Below are positions 8,397 through 18,592 of a DNA stretch of 59,193 nt, in pieces (positions within the stretch are counted from its first letter, which is position 1; each line of letters opens with the position of its first letter). The notes beneath the pieces were generated by a model. That model did not search any database. It was given only the letters and a program-made list of their open reading frames with translations, and had not been told where the DNA came from. A program made the position numbers and the translations under genes. Source of the DNA: Polaromonas sp. (GTDB lineage Bacteria; Pseudomonadota; Gammaproteobacteria; Burkholderiales; Burkholderiaceae_C). The stretch is from assembly GCF_030680935.1 (NCBI RefSeq), contig NZ_JAUXUP010000010.1, forward strand, positions 1 to 59,193, in the 5' to 3' direction.

Positions 8397-10923
8397 ATAC
8401 GTCCGATCCAGAAGCGCCCGCCCGGCCCGATATGGCCAGCCGCAAACTGCCCAGCAATCGCCGCTCATCAATCGGCTTGTCCAACCAGTCAAAAACCGCC
8501 AGGGTGGCACTGGCGTGTTGCCTGGCTTCTGCTGCAGTCACCGACAGCACCAAAATGGGAATGTCTGCCGTGCGCGCCTCCTGCCGCAGTGCATGAATCA
8601 GCTCCAGGCCGCTCTCATATGGCAGCTTCACATCGACCGTCATGGCCACATAACTGTCGGTCTTGAGGCACTCCCTGGCCTGTGCTGCGGTATGGGCTAC
8701 ATCGGCGTCAAACCCGCCTTTGTCGAGCATCATGGCGATCAGCTGCGCCACATCCGGATCGTCCTCACAGACCAACACCCGGGGACGACTGATGCCGTCC
8801 AGCCCCATGGGAGCCGTCACCGGGGGCGCTTCGCGCCACTCGGGCAGCTCAAAGTAGAAAGTCGTCCCGACGTTGACTTTGGACGCAAACGCAATGCTGC
8901 CGTCCATGCGCTCCATCATTGCCTTGACGATGTTCAGCCCCAGGCCGGTGCCACCTTTTTGCCGGGTGTCCGATGAGTCGGCCTGAGAGAACTTCTGGAA
9001 AATCCGCCCGCGAAACTCCTCCGGTATACCCGGCCCGTCGTCGCTGACCTCCACCCGCACCCGGCCCGCATGCCGCCCGAGCATCACTCGCACGGTGCCT
9101 TCCGGCGGCGAAAACTTGATGGCGTTGGACAAGAGGTTGGCCATGACCTGAAGCAGGCGGTCGCTGTCCACGTTCACGCGCAGTGCCAGGCGTGGCGCCT
9201 GAAGCGCGAGTTTGACTTTGTGCTGCGCGGCAAAGCCCTGATTGTCGGCCAGCGCCTGCTCCATCAGCGGCAGCATCTCCATCGGCCTGAGCTCAAACTG
9301 CATCTTGCCGGATTCTATTTTTTCGCTGTCCAGAATATCGTTGATCAGGCGAATCAATCGTTCACAATTGTTTTTGGCGATCTCCACCAGGCTGTGTGCC
9401 TTGTCCGGCAGCACACCTGCGATGCCCCCCGAGATCAGGCCCAGCGACCCGCGAATGGACGTCAGCGGGGTACGCAGCTCATGGCTGACGGTCGACACAA
9501 ACTCGCTTTTCATGCGGTCAATCCGCTTGAGCTCGGAGATGTCGGTGCCGAGTGAAAAAAACCCGACGACCTTGTCTTCCTCTTCCTCTTCGCCGTAACG
9601 CGGCAAATAACTCATCACGTATTCGCGCTTTTCGCCGTTGGGGGTTGTATGCTCGCGCTCATAACGCACTGCATACCCGGCCAGCACCTCATCGACCTTC
9701 TCGCTCACTTCGGCATACAGCGCCGGCCCCATGACTTCGAGCATGGTTTTCCCCTGAATCTTCGCGCGCGGCAGGCCGAATACTTCTTCATACGCCTTGT
9801 TGTGAAACCGGAAATACCGGTCCCTGTCCACATAGGCGATCAGCGCGGGGACGTTGTCGGTCAATTGACGCATCTGCGCCTCACTGTCGCGCAACGCGTC
9901 GGCGATCTGTTTGCTTTCTGTGACGTCGCGGATGATGGCGGTGAAAAGCCGCTGGCCTCCCACATTGACATCGCCAAACGAGGCGCGAACGGGAAATTCC
10001 TTGCCATCGCGGCGCTGCCCCATCACCTGGGTGTCAGACTCCCGAAAACCGGGGCGTCGCAAGGCCAGCGACTCAAAAAAGGCCCGAAAGGCCATCCGAT
10101 ACCGCTCCGGCAGCAGCAGCGCGACATGTTGCCCCTGCAACTCCTGCAGGGTGTAGCCAAAAAGCTGCCTTGCAGCAGTGTTCGCATTGACCACCAGACC
10201 CGCCTGCGTGACCGTCACCACACCATCGGCCATGCTTTCAGCCACCGCACTGGCAAGCGCCTCACTGTCTGCCAGCTTTTCCTGAACGCGCAGGCGTTTG
10301 GCCTGGGTCCGGAAAATCATGATCGCCGCCCAAAGCAGGACGCCCAAAGACAGCACGCCGCCCGCGACGATCAGGTATTTGACGTTCTGCGCGTTTTCGC
10401 GCGCCGCCTCCCGGGCGCTGTCGAGTGTGCGGATTTCGCCACTTCTGATACGCGGCAACAGCGCCGCTATCTCGTCGTTGAGCTTGCGGTTCAGTTCATT
10501 GCCAACAAACGCCGCAGCTGCTTCAACTCCGGCGGTACGTCCCACTTCCACCGCACGCTCCATCAGCTGGATGCGCCCCGACATCGCGCTTTCAAGCGTT
10601 CGCCAGTCCTCTAGTTCCCCGCTGGCGCCACGCACCGCAAGCACCTGGGGCAAGGCCTGCTGCAGTTTCATGCTGGCCTGGCGGTAGAGGGCAAGGTCGG
10701 AATCTGTGCGCGTCAGCAGGTAGCGGCGCTGCAAGGACTCGGTGGTTTTGAAATCGGAAATCACCGACTCCAGGAAAAGCAGCGTTTCCTGAGTCTGCGC
10801 TTCCTGCTCTGTACCGCGAATCAGGGAGTTGATGGTCAGGTACGACGCGGTGATGCTCCCGGCAATCAGTACCACGCCCACACTCAGGGCGGTGATGATG
10901 GTGGGGCGAAAAGGCAGTTTCAT
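8386..10923 (-). CDS. Hybrid sensor histidine kinase (CHASE3-PAS-PAS-HisKA-HATPase-REC)
   Basis: Inner-membrane sensor of 845 residues. Order seen: membrane segment (about 10-30), CHASE3-like extracytoplasmic helical domain (TTESLQRRYLLT region), second membrane segment (about 185-205), two PAS domains (ESMADGVVTV... and NVPALIAYVDRD...), HisKA with the phospho-His in FVSTVSHELRTPLTSI (near 480), HATPase with NLLSNAIKFS, DDGPGIP and GGTGLGL, and a C-terminal receiver with its Asp in TVDVKLP. It follows the REC-cyclase-HPt gene by 39 bp and overlaps gph, so all are co-transcribed. The HPt domain of the neighbour is a likely phosphorelay partner. The signal sensed is unknown. Confidence 0.93.
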   Translation of the reverse strand: MKLPFRPTIITALSVGVVLIAGSITASYLTINSLIRGTEQEAQTQETLLFLESVISDFKTTESLQRRYLLTRTDSDLALYRQASMKLQQALPQVLAVRGASGELEDWRTLESAMSGRIQLMERAVEVGRTAGVEAAAAFVGNELNRKLNDEIAALLPRIRSGEIRTLDSAREAARENAQNVKYLIVAGGVLSLGVLLWAAIMIFRTQAKRLRVQEKLADSEALASAVAESMADGVVTVTQAGLVVNANTAARQLFGYTLQELQGQHVALLLPERYRMAFRAFFESLALRRPGFRESDTQVMGQRRDGKEFPVRASFGDVNVGGQRLFTAIIRDVTESKQIADALRDSEAQMRQLTDNVPALIAYVDRDRYFRFHNKAYEEVFGLPRAKIQGKTMLEVMGPALYAEVSEKVDEVLAGYAVRYEREHTTPNGEKREYVMSYLPRYGEEEEEDKVVGFFSLGTDISELKRIDRMKSEFVSTVSHELRTPLTSIRGSLGLISGGIAGVLPDKAHSLVEIAKNNCERLIRLINDILDSEKIESGKMQFELRPMEMLPLMEQALADNQGFAAQHKVKLALQAPRLALRVNVDSDRLLQVMANLLSNAIKFSPPEGTVRVMLGRHAGRVRVEVSDDGPGIPEEFRGRIFQKFSQADSSDTRQKGGTGLGLNIVKAMMERMDGSIAFASKVNVGTTFYFELPEWREAPPVTAPMGLDGISRPRVLVCEDDPDVAQLIAMMLDKGGFDADVAHTAAQARECLKTDSYVAMTVDVKLPYESGLELIHALRQEARTADIPILVLSVTAAEARQHASATLAVFDWLDKPIDERRLLGSLRLAISGRAGASGSDVCER

Positions 10924-10962
10924 GGATTCAGCACTTTTGTATTTCCCGGTGCAGCAGACCGG

Positions 10963-12660
10963 TCAGGGCGCTGGCGTTACTGTTGCCAGGCCCGCGTCCA
11001 GCGCAGCCATCAGCTCGCCCAGCGAATCCTCCAGCGGCATCAACAGACCTTCAATTACCTCACGAGGCTGCGCCTCATGAATAGCCTGCTCCAGAGCCCC
11101 GGCGTCCAGCGGCACGCGGACGGCGCCGATTTGCCCTGCCACACCACGCAGCGAATGCACGAGCAGCTCGGCAGTTTTCGTGTCGCCGTCGTGCAGCGCC
11201 TGGCGAACTTTCGCCGGTGTGTCCCTGCGCCCTTCCTGAAAGCGCGTCAACATTGAAACATACAGGGTTTTCACACCCATCGCACGGCGCAAGCCCAATT
11301 CGGTGTCCAGGCCAAAAATCACCAGGGGCCAGGCCGGTTCTCCGGCAGCAGGTTTTGCAGCCGCCGGCAGCGCGGCCGCTGCGGCGGGGGCCTGCTCCAG
11401 GGTCTGCAGCAAGCCCCGCAACTGGGCTGCCGCATCCAGCCGCTGCGCAGGCGTCATGCGGGCCATGTCAATTTCAACGTGCATGCCGGCTTGCTCGCAG
11501 CGCAACACGTCCTCTGCCCCGGGCGAGGTGCTGGCGCCCGGCCTGACCACATACACCGGGATCGGGTGCGCAAACCCCTTGGCCTGAACCGCTGGCCGCG
11601 CCTCGGCCGCTATTTCGCGCTGGACAAGCGCATAGGTTTCGCTGGATATCAGGATTTCGCCGGGCTCGGCCGCCTGCTCAAGGCGCGCAGCCAGATTGAC
11701 CTCGCGACCGATGATGGTGTATTCCATGCGCAGGGCGCTGCCAAAGTTGCCGACATCACAAAACCCCGAGTTGATGCCTATGCGTATCTCAAACGCCTTG
11801 TTGATACCCATCTCGCGCCAGCGCGCCTGCAACTGGCCCATGCGCAGCTGCATGGCAATGGCCATGTTGACGCATTGCACCGCATCCTCGCGAACCCCCA
11901 GCGTATGCGGATCGCCAAAAAAAATCACGATCGCGTCGCCTATGAACTTGTCCAGCGTGGCGCCGTACTCGGCGGCAATCTGCGACATTTCGGCGAAATA
12001 ACTGTTCAGCAGCAAGGTGACCTCTTCGGGTTGCCATTGCGCCGTCGATTCGGTGAAGTTCTTGATGTCCGAAAAAAACACCGTGAGCTTTTTGCGCTGG
12101 GTGCGGATTTCCGCCTGACGCGAACCATCAAACAGCGATTGATAGACCTGAGGAGCCAGGTAACGGGACAGCTGCTCGGACAAATCCTTGAGCCGCCGGG
12201 CGTTGATACTGCGCTCCAGGTGCAGCTTGATGCGTGCCAGCAGGATGGGCGGGCTGATCGGCTTGGCCACGTAATCGGTGGCGCCCAGATCCAGACCTCT
12301 CTCTTCTTCATCCACGCTACCCAGCGCGGTCAGAAAAATCACCGGAATATCGGCAGTACGTGCGTCCCTACCGAGGTGTTCCAGCACCTCATATCCGTCC
12401 ATGTCCGGCATCATCACATCGAGCAGGATGATGTCGGGACGCGGCTCCCGCATGGCCAGGCGCAACCCTTCGTCACCCGCCGCTGCGGCCAATACCTCGT
12501 ACTTGTCCTGCAGCAGCGCCGCCAGCAGATACCGTATGTCCTCGCTGTCCTCTATCACCAGAACGCGCGCCCGCGCGCCTTCACGCCGCTCTAGTGGCTC
12601 AACCGTCCCGCCCGGCGGACCCTGCTTGTCCGATGCATCCGGTTCGCCCGCTTGATTCAT
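10963..12660 (-). CDS. Response regulator with class III adenylate cyclase and HPt domains
   Basis: A 565-residue cytoplasmic protein. An N-terminal receiver (about 37-155) has the phospho-acceptor Asp in IILLDVMMPDMDG. A class III nucleotide cyclase domain follows, with both metal Asp residues (FFSDIKNFT, KFIGDAIVIFF), the Lys that selects adenine (LDKFIGD) and the Asn/Arg of VNLAARLE. The C-terminal 100 residues look like an HPt domain, with His in LLVHSLRGVAGQIGA. This predicts phosphorylation-controlled cAMP synthesis with an integral phosphotransfer module. The ATG at 12660 has GGAAGAG upstream. Confidence 0.9.
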   Translation of the reverse strand: MNQAGEPDASDKQGPPGGTVEPLERREGARARVLVIEDSEDIRYLLAALLQDKYEVLAAAAGDEGLRLAMREPRPDIILLDVMMPDMDGYEVLEHLGRDARTADIPVIFLTALGSVDEEERGLDLGATDYVAKPISPPILLARIKLHLERSINARRLKDLSEQLSRYLAPQVYQSLFDGSRQAEIRTQRKKLTVFFSDIKNFTESTAQWQPEEVTLLLNSYFAEMSQIAAEYGATLDKFIGDAIVIFFGDPHTLGVREDAVQCVNMAIAMQLRMGQLQARWREMGINKAFEIRIGINSGFCDVGNFGSALRMEYTIIGREVNLAARLEQAAEPGEILISSETYALVQREIAAEARPAVQAKGFAHPIPVYVVRPGASTSPGAEDVLRCEQAGMHVEIDMARMTPAQRLDAAAQLRGLLQTLEQAPAAAAALPAAAKPAAGEPAWPLVIFGLDTELGLRRAMGVKTLYVSMLTRFQEGRRDTPAKVRQALHDGDTKTAELLVHSLRGVAGQIGAVRVPLDAGALEQAIHEAQPREVIEGLLMPLEDSLGELMAALDAGLATVTPAP

Positions 12661-12703
12661 GATGAGGCTCTTCCGTTCAACCCAGGCCAGGACCTGGCAC
12701 CTG

Positions 12704-13402
12704 TCAGCCGCCGGCCAGCGCCGCCCGCATGCCGGCAATCACCGCCCGGTAATCCGGCTTGCCAAAAATAGCACTGCCGGCCACAAAGGTATCAGCGCCG
12801 GCCGCCGCCACCCGGGCGATATTGTCCAGCTTGATACCGCCGTCGACTTCAAGACGGATGTCCTTGCCCGACGCATCGATACGCTTGCGCGCCTGCTCGA
12901 CCTTGCGCAGCGCCGAGTCAATGAAGCTCTGACCGCCAAAACCCGGGTTGACACTCATGATCAGGATCAGGTCTATGTCTTCAATCACCCAGTCCAGCAG
13001 GTCCAGCGGCGCAGCCGGATTGAACACCAGCCCGGCCTGGCAGCCTTTGGCCTTGATGGCCTGCACGCTGCGATGTACATGGCCCGAGGCATCGGGGTGA
13101 AAGCTGATCAGGTCGGCACCGGCATCAGCAAAGGCTGCGGCCAGCGCATCGACCGGCTGCACCATCAGGTGCACATCAATGGGTACCGGCGTGCCGTCGG
13201 CCTTTTTGGCGTGTGGCTTCAGGGCGCTGCAGATCATGGGTCCGAAGGTGAGATTGGGGACGTAATGGTTGTCCATGACGTCAAAATGGATCCAGTCAGC
13301 ACCGGCTGCGATCACCGCCTCCAGCTCTTGCCCCAGCCGCGCAAAGTCAGCCGACAGCAGAGAGGGGGCAATCCGGTACACCGGTGGTGTTTTTTGGCTC
13401 AT
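12704..13402 (-). CDS. rpe: Ribulose-phosphate 3-epimerase
   Basis: Interconverts ribulose-5-P and xylulose-5-P (pentose phosphate and Calvin cycles). The 232-residue TIM barrel has [29 protein letters not shown] (metal His and Asp), [18 protein letters not shown] and LEVDGGI. The ATG at 13402 is the conventional start; one at 13432 adds ten residues without homology. rpe, gph and trpE are neighbours in many betaproteobacteria; here the cyclase and kinase genes lie between rpe and gph. Confidence 0.96.
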   Translation of the reverse strand: MSQKTPPVYRIAPSLLSADFARLGQELEAVIAAGADWIHFDVMDNHYVPNLTFGPMICSALKPHAKKADGTPVPIDVHLMVQPVDALAAAFADAGADLISFHPDASGHVHRSVQAIKAKGCQAGLVFNPAAPLDLLDWVIEDIDLILIMSVNPGFGGQSFIDSALRKVEQARKRIDASGKDIRLEVDGGIKLDNIARVAAAGADTFVAGSAIFGKPDYRAVIAGMRAALAGG

Positions 13403-13500
13403 GCCGGAATTGTCGCAGCAAGCGCCCGCCATGGGTGTTACCCCGCGTTTTTTCTGCCCGGTGGCGTGCGGTTAACATGATCGCCAATCCGCCTCAAGCC

Positions 13501-13905
13501 ATGTCCAAATACCAGTTTTCCTGCGAAGTCCTGCCCCGTTACCTGCCTGAACAATCCGCGCCCGGGCAAGAGGTGTACAGCTTCGCATATACCGTCACCA
13601 TCACCAATACCGGGGGTGTGGCGGCCCAGTTGATCTCGCGCCACTGGGTCATCAGCGATGCCAAAGGCCACACCGAGGAAGTCAAAGGCCTGGGCGTGGT
13701 CGGTCATCAACCTCTGCTCAAGCCCGGTGAATCTTTCCAGTACAGCAGCGGCTCGCGCCTGCGTACGCCCACGGGCACCATGCACGGCAGCTACTTTTTT
13801 GTGGCCGAGGACGGTACGCGTTTTGAAGCGCCTGTTGCGATGTTTGTGCTGGATGCCGGTGGCGCAAGCGGGCTTGCCCCGGGCAGTGGCCGGGTATTGC
13901 ACTAG
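13501..13905 (+). CDS. apaG: ApaG protein (Co2+/Mg2+ efflux-associated)
   Basis: A 134-residue protein of the ApaG/F-box-associated immunoglobulin-like fold: YSFAYTVTITNTG, GEEY-like PGESFQYSSGSRLRTPTGTMHGSYFF and FVLD. It is linked historically to cobalt and magnesium tolerance with ApaH; the biochemical role is unsettled. A short Gly-rich C-terminal tail extends beyond the usual end. The ATG at 13501 is preferred to one at 13477 because conserved sequence begins near here; neither has a strong Shine-Dalgarno. It is divergent from rpe. Confidence 0.9.
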   Translation: MSKYQFSCEVLPRYLPEQSAPGQEVYSFAYTVTITNTGGVAAQLISRHWVISDAKGHTEEVKGLGVVGHQPLLKPGESFQYSSGSRLRTPTGTMHGSYFFVAEDGTRFEAPVAMFVLDAGGASGLAPGSGRVLH

Positions 13906-13919
13906 CATTGCAAGGCCAG

Positions 13920-15902
13920 ATGCTTACGCTGACTGAACTGCTGGACCGGCTTGATCCGCAGGCCGAGCTCGCGGGCCGGCATCTGTGGTTCATAGCCGCA
14001 ATGGACTGGATCCGCGGGGACGGCGGCAACGCGCAGGCATCTGTAGCACGGGTACGGCTCTTTATTGATGCGGCGCAGGCTCGGCCGGGTTTTGCGAGCC
14101 AATTGCAAGCCTGGTGGCGCAGGCTGACCGAAACGGTGGACGCCACCCCGCTGCTGGCCGATTTCGGATTTGCGCCCCGCGCCGCATTTTTAAGCGAAGT
14201 GGGCGAACGCCTGCGCTACAAGTTGCTTCCCGGAACGCCGGAAACCACTCACGCTACCGAATTGTTCATGCTGCTGTTCCCGCAACCGTTTGATGCCCAA
14301 TGGCTCAAGCGGCTGGATCAGGCCACGCTGACGCAGCTCGGTGACCTGCTGAGCCCGTCGGGCGCAGGCGAAGAACCCGAGCCCGGCGCGCGCAGCCTTC
14401 TGCAGGGCTGGCAGGCCACACTGCTGGAGGCGCTGACCTACTGCACCAGCCAGGTCATTGCTACCGGTTTTTCCCCGGAGTTGCGCTTGCGCATGAGCCC
14501 TGCCACTTTGCAGACGCGGCCTTTTCACGGCCTGGCGAGCGATCTGGATGCGCTGCGCGCGGCGCTGATGGCGCATGGGCTGGACAGCGGCGCCCTGCAC
14601 CTGTCACTGGACCAGTTCAAAAGTCGGCTCGACGCCTGCCGCAGTGCGGCCGCGTCGGTATACAACCACCTGGATGAGCACGGCATATCGGTTGGCCTGG
14701 TGTTTCGCCTGCGGCAGATGCGCGAGCGCATCTTGCGCATCCGCGAACTGCTGGACTGCCTGCTGTCTGACAAACCCGCCGCCAGCGCCATGCAACTGCT
14801 GGCGCGGCTGGTGCTGCTGGCCGAAGAGCGGCGCAGCATACGCGCGCTGATCGCCGCCAACTCCACGCTGCTGGCCGCCAAGGTCGCCGAACGCGGCGCC
14901 GAAACCGGCGAGCGCTACATCACGCGCGACCGCGCCGCCTATGTTGACATGCTGGGCAAAGCCGCCGGTGGCGGCGCCCTGACGGCCGTCACCACACTGC
15001 TTAAATTCGGCGTGGTCACGCTGGCACTTTCGGCCTTCTGGAGTGGCTTTCTGTCCAGCGTGGTGTTTGCCGCCAGCTTCGTACTGATCCAGCTCCTGCA
15101 TTTGACGCTGGCCACCAAACAGCCCGCCATGACTGCCCCCGCCATGGCAGCCAAACTCAAGGACCTGCGTTCCGTTACGGCGGTCAGCGAGTTTGTGGAC
15201 GAGGTGACCCATCTGGTGCGCTCCCAGGTGGCGGCAGTGTTGGGCAACGTCCTCACCGTGGTGCCGGTGGTGGTGATCATCAGCGGCCTGATGCAATTCG
15301 GGCTGGACCGCCCGATGATCGATACCCGGGAAGCGATACATGTGCTCAACGCCCTGAGCCTGCTGGGACCCACGCTGCTCTGGGCCGCTTTCACCGGCAC
15401 GGTGCTGTTTGCCGCCAGCATCATAGGCGGCTGGGTTGAAAACTGGTTTGTGCTGTATCGCCTGGCATCCAGCATGCGCTACAACCCGCGTATCACACGC
15501 GCGCTAGGCGTGGCGCGCGCACGGCGCTGGGCCGGTTTCATGCGCGACAATATTTCAGGCTTCGCTTCCAATATCTCGCTCGGTTTCATGCTCGGTCTGA
15601 TCCCGCCGATCACCGGATTTTTTGGATTGTCGCTGGAAATGAGACATGTCACGCTGTCGTCGGGCCAGCTGGCTGCAGCCGCCGCGACCCTTGGCTGGGA
15701 GGTATTGCGCCAGCCAGCGCTTTGGTGGTGTGTTGCGTCCATTCCACTCATAGGCGCTCTCAACCTGGGCGTGAGTTTCTATCTGGCGTTTCGCCTGGCA
15801 TTGCAGGCACACAATGTCAGCGGCGTGGACCGCGCGCGCATTCGAGCCGCCATCTGGGCGCGCTGGCGCATCCGGCCCGCCAGCTTTTTCAGGCCTGATT
15901 GA
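13920..15902 (+). CDS. Gcr-family membrane protein (annotated 'site-specific recombinase Gcr')
   Basis: A 660-residue protein with a mostly helical soluble N-terminal half and a C-terminal half holding about six to seven hydrophobic segments (e.g. LLKFGVVTLALSAFWSGFL, SLGFMLGLIPPITGFFG). It matches the family named after gonococcal gcr, although the membrane architecture argues against a real DNA recombinase. It starts 15 bp after apaG. A TTG two bases past the apaG stop is an alternative start; the ATG at 13920 with an upstream AAGG was chosen. Function unknown. Confidence 0.82.
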   Translation: MLTLTELLDRLDPQAELAGRHLWFIAAMDWIRGDGGNAQASVARVRLFIDAAQARPGFASQLQAWWRRLTETVDATPLLADFGFAPRAAFLSEVGERLRYKLLPGTPETTHATELFMLLFPQPFDAQWLKRLDQATLTQLGDLLSPSGAGEEPEPGARSLLQGWQATLLEALTYCTSQVIATGFSPELRLRMSPATLQTRPFHGLASDLDALRAALMAHGLDSGALHLSLDQFKSRLDACRSAAASVYNHLDEHGISVGLVFRLRQMRERILRIRELLDCLLSDKPAASAMQLLARLVLLAEERRSIRALIAANSTLLAAKVAERGAETGERYITRDRAAYVDMLGKAAGGGALTAVTTLLKFGVVTLALSAFWSGFLSSVVFAASFVLIQLLHLTLATKQPAMTAPAMAAKLKDLRSVTAVSEFVDEVTHLVRSQVAAVLGNVLTVVPVVVIISGLMQFGLDRPMIDTREAIHVLNALSLLGPTLLWAAFTGTVLFAASIIGGWVENWFVLYRLASSMRYNPRITRALGVARARRWAGFMRDNISGFASNISLGFMLGLIPPITGFFGLSLEMRHVTLSSGQLAAAAATLGWEVLRQPALWWCVASIPLIGALNLGVSFYLAFRLALQAHNVSGVDRARIRAAIWARWRIRPASFFRPD

Positions 15903-16185
15903 CAGCTTGGCGGGCAGGGTTGGCATGGCGTCGGCTCAATCCGAGTGTCAGGGCTTGTCCTACATGCTCCGCGACTGACGCGCTGTAGAATAAAAAAGCG
16001 GTTCCATGGGTTCCGCAATGGCCCGCTCCCATCGGCGCAAACATCAGTGTGTCGCCCCAAGCACCTCCGGGCTGTCGTCCCTACCGGTTTCCACCAGGCT
16101 TGGGCAGGCGCCATCGGCCATTCTCAGCCCCCGCGAGCCGGCGTAACGGCGCAGAACTTTCATTAACCAACGGAGACCCCCTTGC

Positions 16186-17442
16186 ATGAATGAAGTCTTG
16201 GCCATCTGGGCCGAATGGATCAGGCCCTCGGCCGGCTTGCCTACCGTCCAGTGGTCGATACTGCTGGCGGTTGCCGCCCTCACCGGTCATCTGGTGCAGC
16301 GATATGCGGGTATTCCCAAAGTAGTTGGCTACTCCATGGTTGGCGCTTTTGCCGGCCTGGCCGGCTTTACCGGCGCTGTCTGGCCCCTGCAGGGCACAGG
16401 CCTTTTTCTGCTGGAGCTTGGCGTGGCTGTTGTGCTGTTTGAAGCGGGCGGGCGGATTCCGCTGCGCTGGTTTCGTCACAACCCGATGGTGCTGGTGCAA
16501 AGCCTGGCCGAATCCAGCCTGACGTTTGTAGCCGTGTACTGGGCACTGACTTACGTGGGGGTGCGCGAGATCGTTGCCGAACCCCTGGCTCTGCTGGCCA
16601 TGGCCGCCTCGCCGGCGGTGCTGTCGCGCGTCATCATGGACACCCGCGCGTCCGGCCCGGTGACCGAACGCGCGATGGTGCTCTCTACCTTGAGCACGCT
16701 GTATGCACTGACCTTTTGCAGCGCCCGCGCCGGCATGATGAACACCGCCGATCTGAGCCTGACCAACACCCTCTACCCCGTGGCGGTGGTCCTGGGCCTG
16801 TCAGTGGCGGTCGGCGCCGGCCTGGCGCTGGCCCTGCGTTCGGCCCTTCGCGTGATGAGCCCGACCAGCGAGAACACCGGCATTTTGCTGTTGGCACTGA
16901 TTGCCGCGGGTGCAGCGCTGGCCGCCAATTTTGGCGGGTCGGCGCCGCTGGCCGCGCTGCTGGGCGGCATGCTGCTCAAGCAGCTCAACCCGCGCCCATG
17001 GTCCTGGCCGCGGCAAATGGGCACCGCATCGAGCATGCTGACCATGTTGATGTTTGTCCTGGTGTCCGTGGTGGCGGCTCAGGCCGACTGGAGCGGGCAG
17101 GTGGCAGGGCTGGTGGCCGCACTGGTCGTGGCGCGGGCGCTGGCCAAAATCATCGGCGTCGCGCTGGGCAATGTGGGCAGTGGCGCCAGCTGGAAACAGG
17201 CCCTGTGGGTGGGCTGCGCGATGTCGCCGATGTCATCGGTCGCGCTGCTGCTGGTGTCGCAGTTTGTGGTGGCGTCCGGCTCCATCGGTCCGCGTATTGC
17301 CAGCATTGCGTTACCGGCCATTCTGCTGATGGAAGTGCTGGGGGCCATTCTTGCCACCTTTGCCATCTACCGCGCCGGTGAAAACTCCCGGCCCTGGACA
17401 CACAAACCGTGGAACAACAGCACAGGAGATCTTCGTGAGTGA
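16186..17442 (+). CDS. CPA2-family cation:proton antiporter
   Basis: A 418-residue polytopic membrane protein with about 12 hydrophobic segments. Features such as [35 protein letters not shown] and [19 protein letters not shown] fit the Kef/Nha-like membrane domain of CPA2 transporters. There is no C-terminal RCK/TrkA-N domain. The ATG at 16186 has GGAGA upstream. Its stop overlaps the start of the YbdK-type ligase gene, so the two are translationally coupled; the ion is unknown. Confidence 0.85.
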   Translation: MNEVLAIWAEWIRPSAGLPTVQWSILLAVAALTGHLVQRYAGIPKVVGYSMVGAFAGLAGFTGAVWPLQGTGLFLLELGVAVVLFEAGGRIPLRWFRHNPMVLVQSLAESSLTFVAVYWALTYVGVREIVAEPLALLAMAASPAVLSRVIMDTRASGPVTERAMVLSTLSTLYALTFCSARAGMMNTADLSLTNTLYPVAVVLGLSVAVGAGLALALRSALRVMSPTSENTGILLLALIAAGAALAANFGGSAPLAALLGGMLLKQLNPRPWSWPRQMGTASSMLTMLMFVLVSVVAAQADWSGQVAGLVAALVVARALAKIIGVALGNVGSGASWKQALWVGCAMSPMSSVALLLVSQFVVASGSIGPRIASIALPAILLMEVLGAILATFAIYRAGENSRPWTHKPWNNSTGDLRE

Positions 17443-18592
17443 ACACAAAGACCGGCCGACGGCGCCGGGCGGGCTGGAGCCTTTCCAGAAATCTGAGGCG
17501 CTGTCCCTGGGCGTTGAGCTGGAGCTGCAACTGGTCAACACGCACGACTACGACCTGGCGCCCTATGCCGAGGACATGCTGCGTCTGATGCACAAAATAC
17601 CGCTGCCCGGCAGCGTGGTGCCGGAGATGACGTCCAGCATGATCGAGATATCCACGGGCGTGTGCCAGTCTTCGTCGGAGGTGCTGGGGCAGCTGACGCA
17701 GATTCGCGACGCGCTGGTCAAAAGCGCGGACAAACTCAACATCGCGGTGGTCGGCGGCGGCACCCACCCTTTCCAGCAGTGGCACGAACGCCGCATTTAC
17801 GACAAGCCGCGTTTTCGCGAGCTGTCCGAGCTGTATGGCTACCTGTCCAAGCAGTTCACGATTTTTGGCCAGCATGTGCATGTGGGCTGCCCTGATGCCG
17901 ATACCGCGCTGCTCACGCTTCACCGCATGTCGCGCTACATACCGCACTTCATTGCACTGTCGGCCTCGTCGCCTTATGTGCAGGGGCAGGACACGGCCTT
18001 TGATTCTGCGCGGCTCAATTCAGTGTTTGCCTTTCCGCTATCGGGCCGCGCACCGTTGGCCCTGACCTGGGACGACTTCACGGTTTATTTTGAGAAGATG
18101 ACACGCACTGGTGTGGTCCGCAGCATGAAGGACTTTTACTGGGACATCCGTCCCAAGCCGGAGTTTGGCACCATCGAAATCCGGGTCTTCGACACACCAC
18201 TGACCGTAGGCCGGGCTGCAGCGCTGTCCGGCTATGTGCAGTCGCTGGCCTCATGGTTCATGAACGACCAGCCCTTCACGCCCACCGAAGACGACTACCT
18301 GGTCTACACCTACAACCGCTTCCAGGCCTGCCGCTTTGGGCTGGAGGCCGTGTACGTGGATCCAGCCACCGGCGAACACATGGCACTGCGGGATCACATT
18401 CTGATGACCATGGACAAGATCGGGCCGCATGCCGGGCCCCTGGGCGCCAGCAGCGGCATACACCTGCTGCGCAGCAGCGTTGAGCTGTCCAACAACGACG
18501 CGCGCTGGCTGCGCGAACTCCAGGCCAAGGAACAACTGCTGGCCGAAGTGATTCGTCAGGCCGCGCTGAAGTTCAGGGGTTTGCCGGTTTAG
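17435..18592 (+). CDS. ybdK: YbdK-type carboxylate-amine ligase (glutamate-cysteine ligase family 2)
   Basis: A 385-residue GCS2-superfamily ligase. [11 protein letters not shown] is the family's N-terminal ATP/metal signature; [11 protein letters not shown] and [12 protein letters not shown] are also typical. E. coli YbdK has weak gamma-glutamylcysteine synthetase activity; the natural substrate is not settled. The start is a GTG at 17435 with AGGAG upstream, 8 bp inside the antiporter gene. Its 3' end overlaps the convergent DUF1631 gene by 20 bp. Confidence 0.9.
   Translation: MSEHKDRPTAPGGLEPFQKSEALSLGVELELQLVNTHDYDLAPYAEDMLRLMHKIPLPGSVVPEMTSSMIEISTGVCQSSSEVLGQLTQIRDALVKSADKLNIAVVGGGTHPFQQWHERRIYDKPRFRELSELYGYLSKQFTIFGQHVHVGCPDADTALLTLHRMSRYIPHFIALSASSPYVQGQDTAFDSARLNSVFAFPLSGRAPLALTWDDFTVYFEKMTRTGVVRSMKDFYWDIRPKPEFGTIEIRVFDTPLTVGRAAALSGYVQSLASWFMNDQPFTPTEDDYLVYTYNRFQACRFGLEAVYVDPATGEHMALRDHILMTMDKIGPHAGPLGASSGIHLLRSSVELSNNDARWLRELQAKEQLLAEVIRQAALKFRGLPV

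Noticed and set aside
13908..13920. TTG start for the Gcr-type gene two bases after apaG
   Set aside because: The ATG at 13920 has an AAGG upstream; the TTG adds only four residues without support.
15903..16185. A promoter or small gene upstream of the CPA2 antiporter
   Set aside because: A TAGAAT-like hexamer at about 15986 has no -35 partner at correct spacing, and the short frames there lack ribosome-binding sites.
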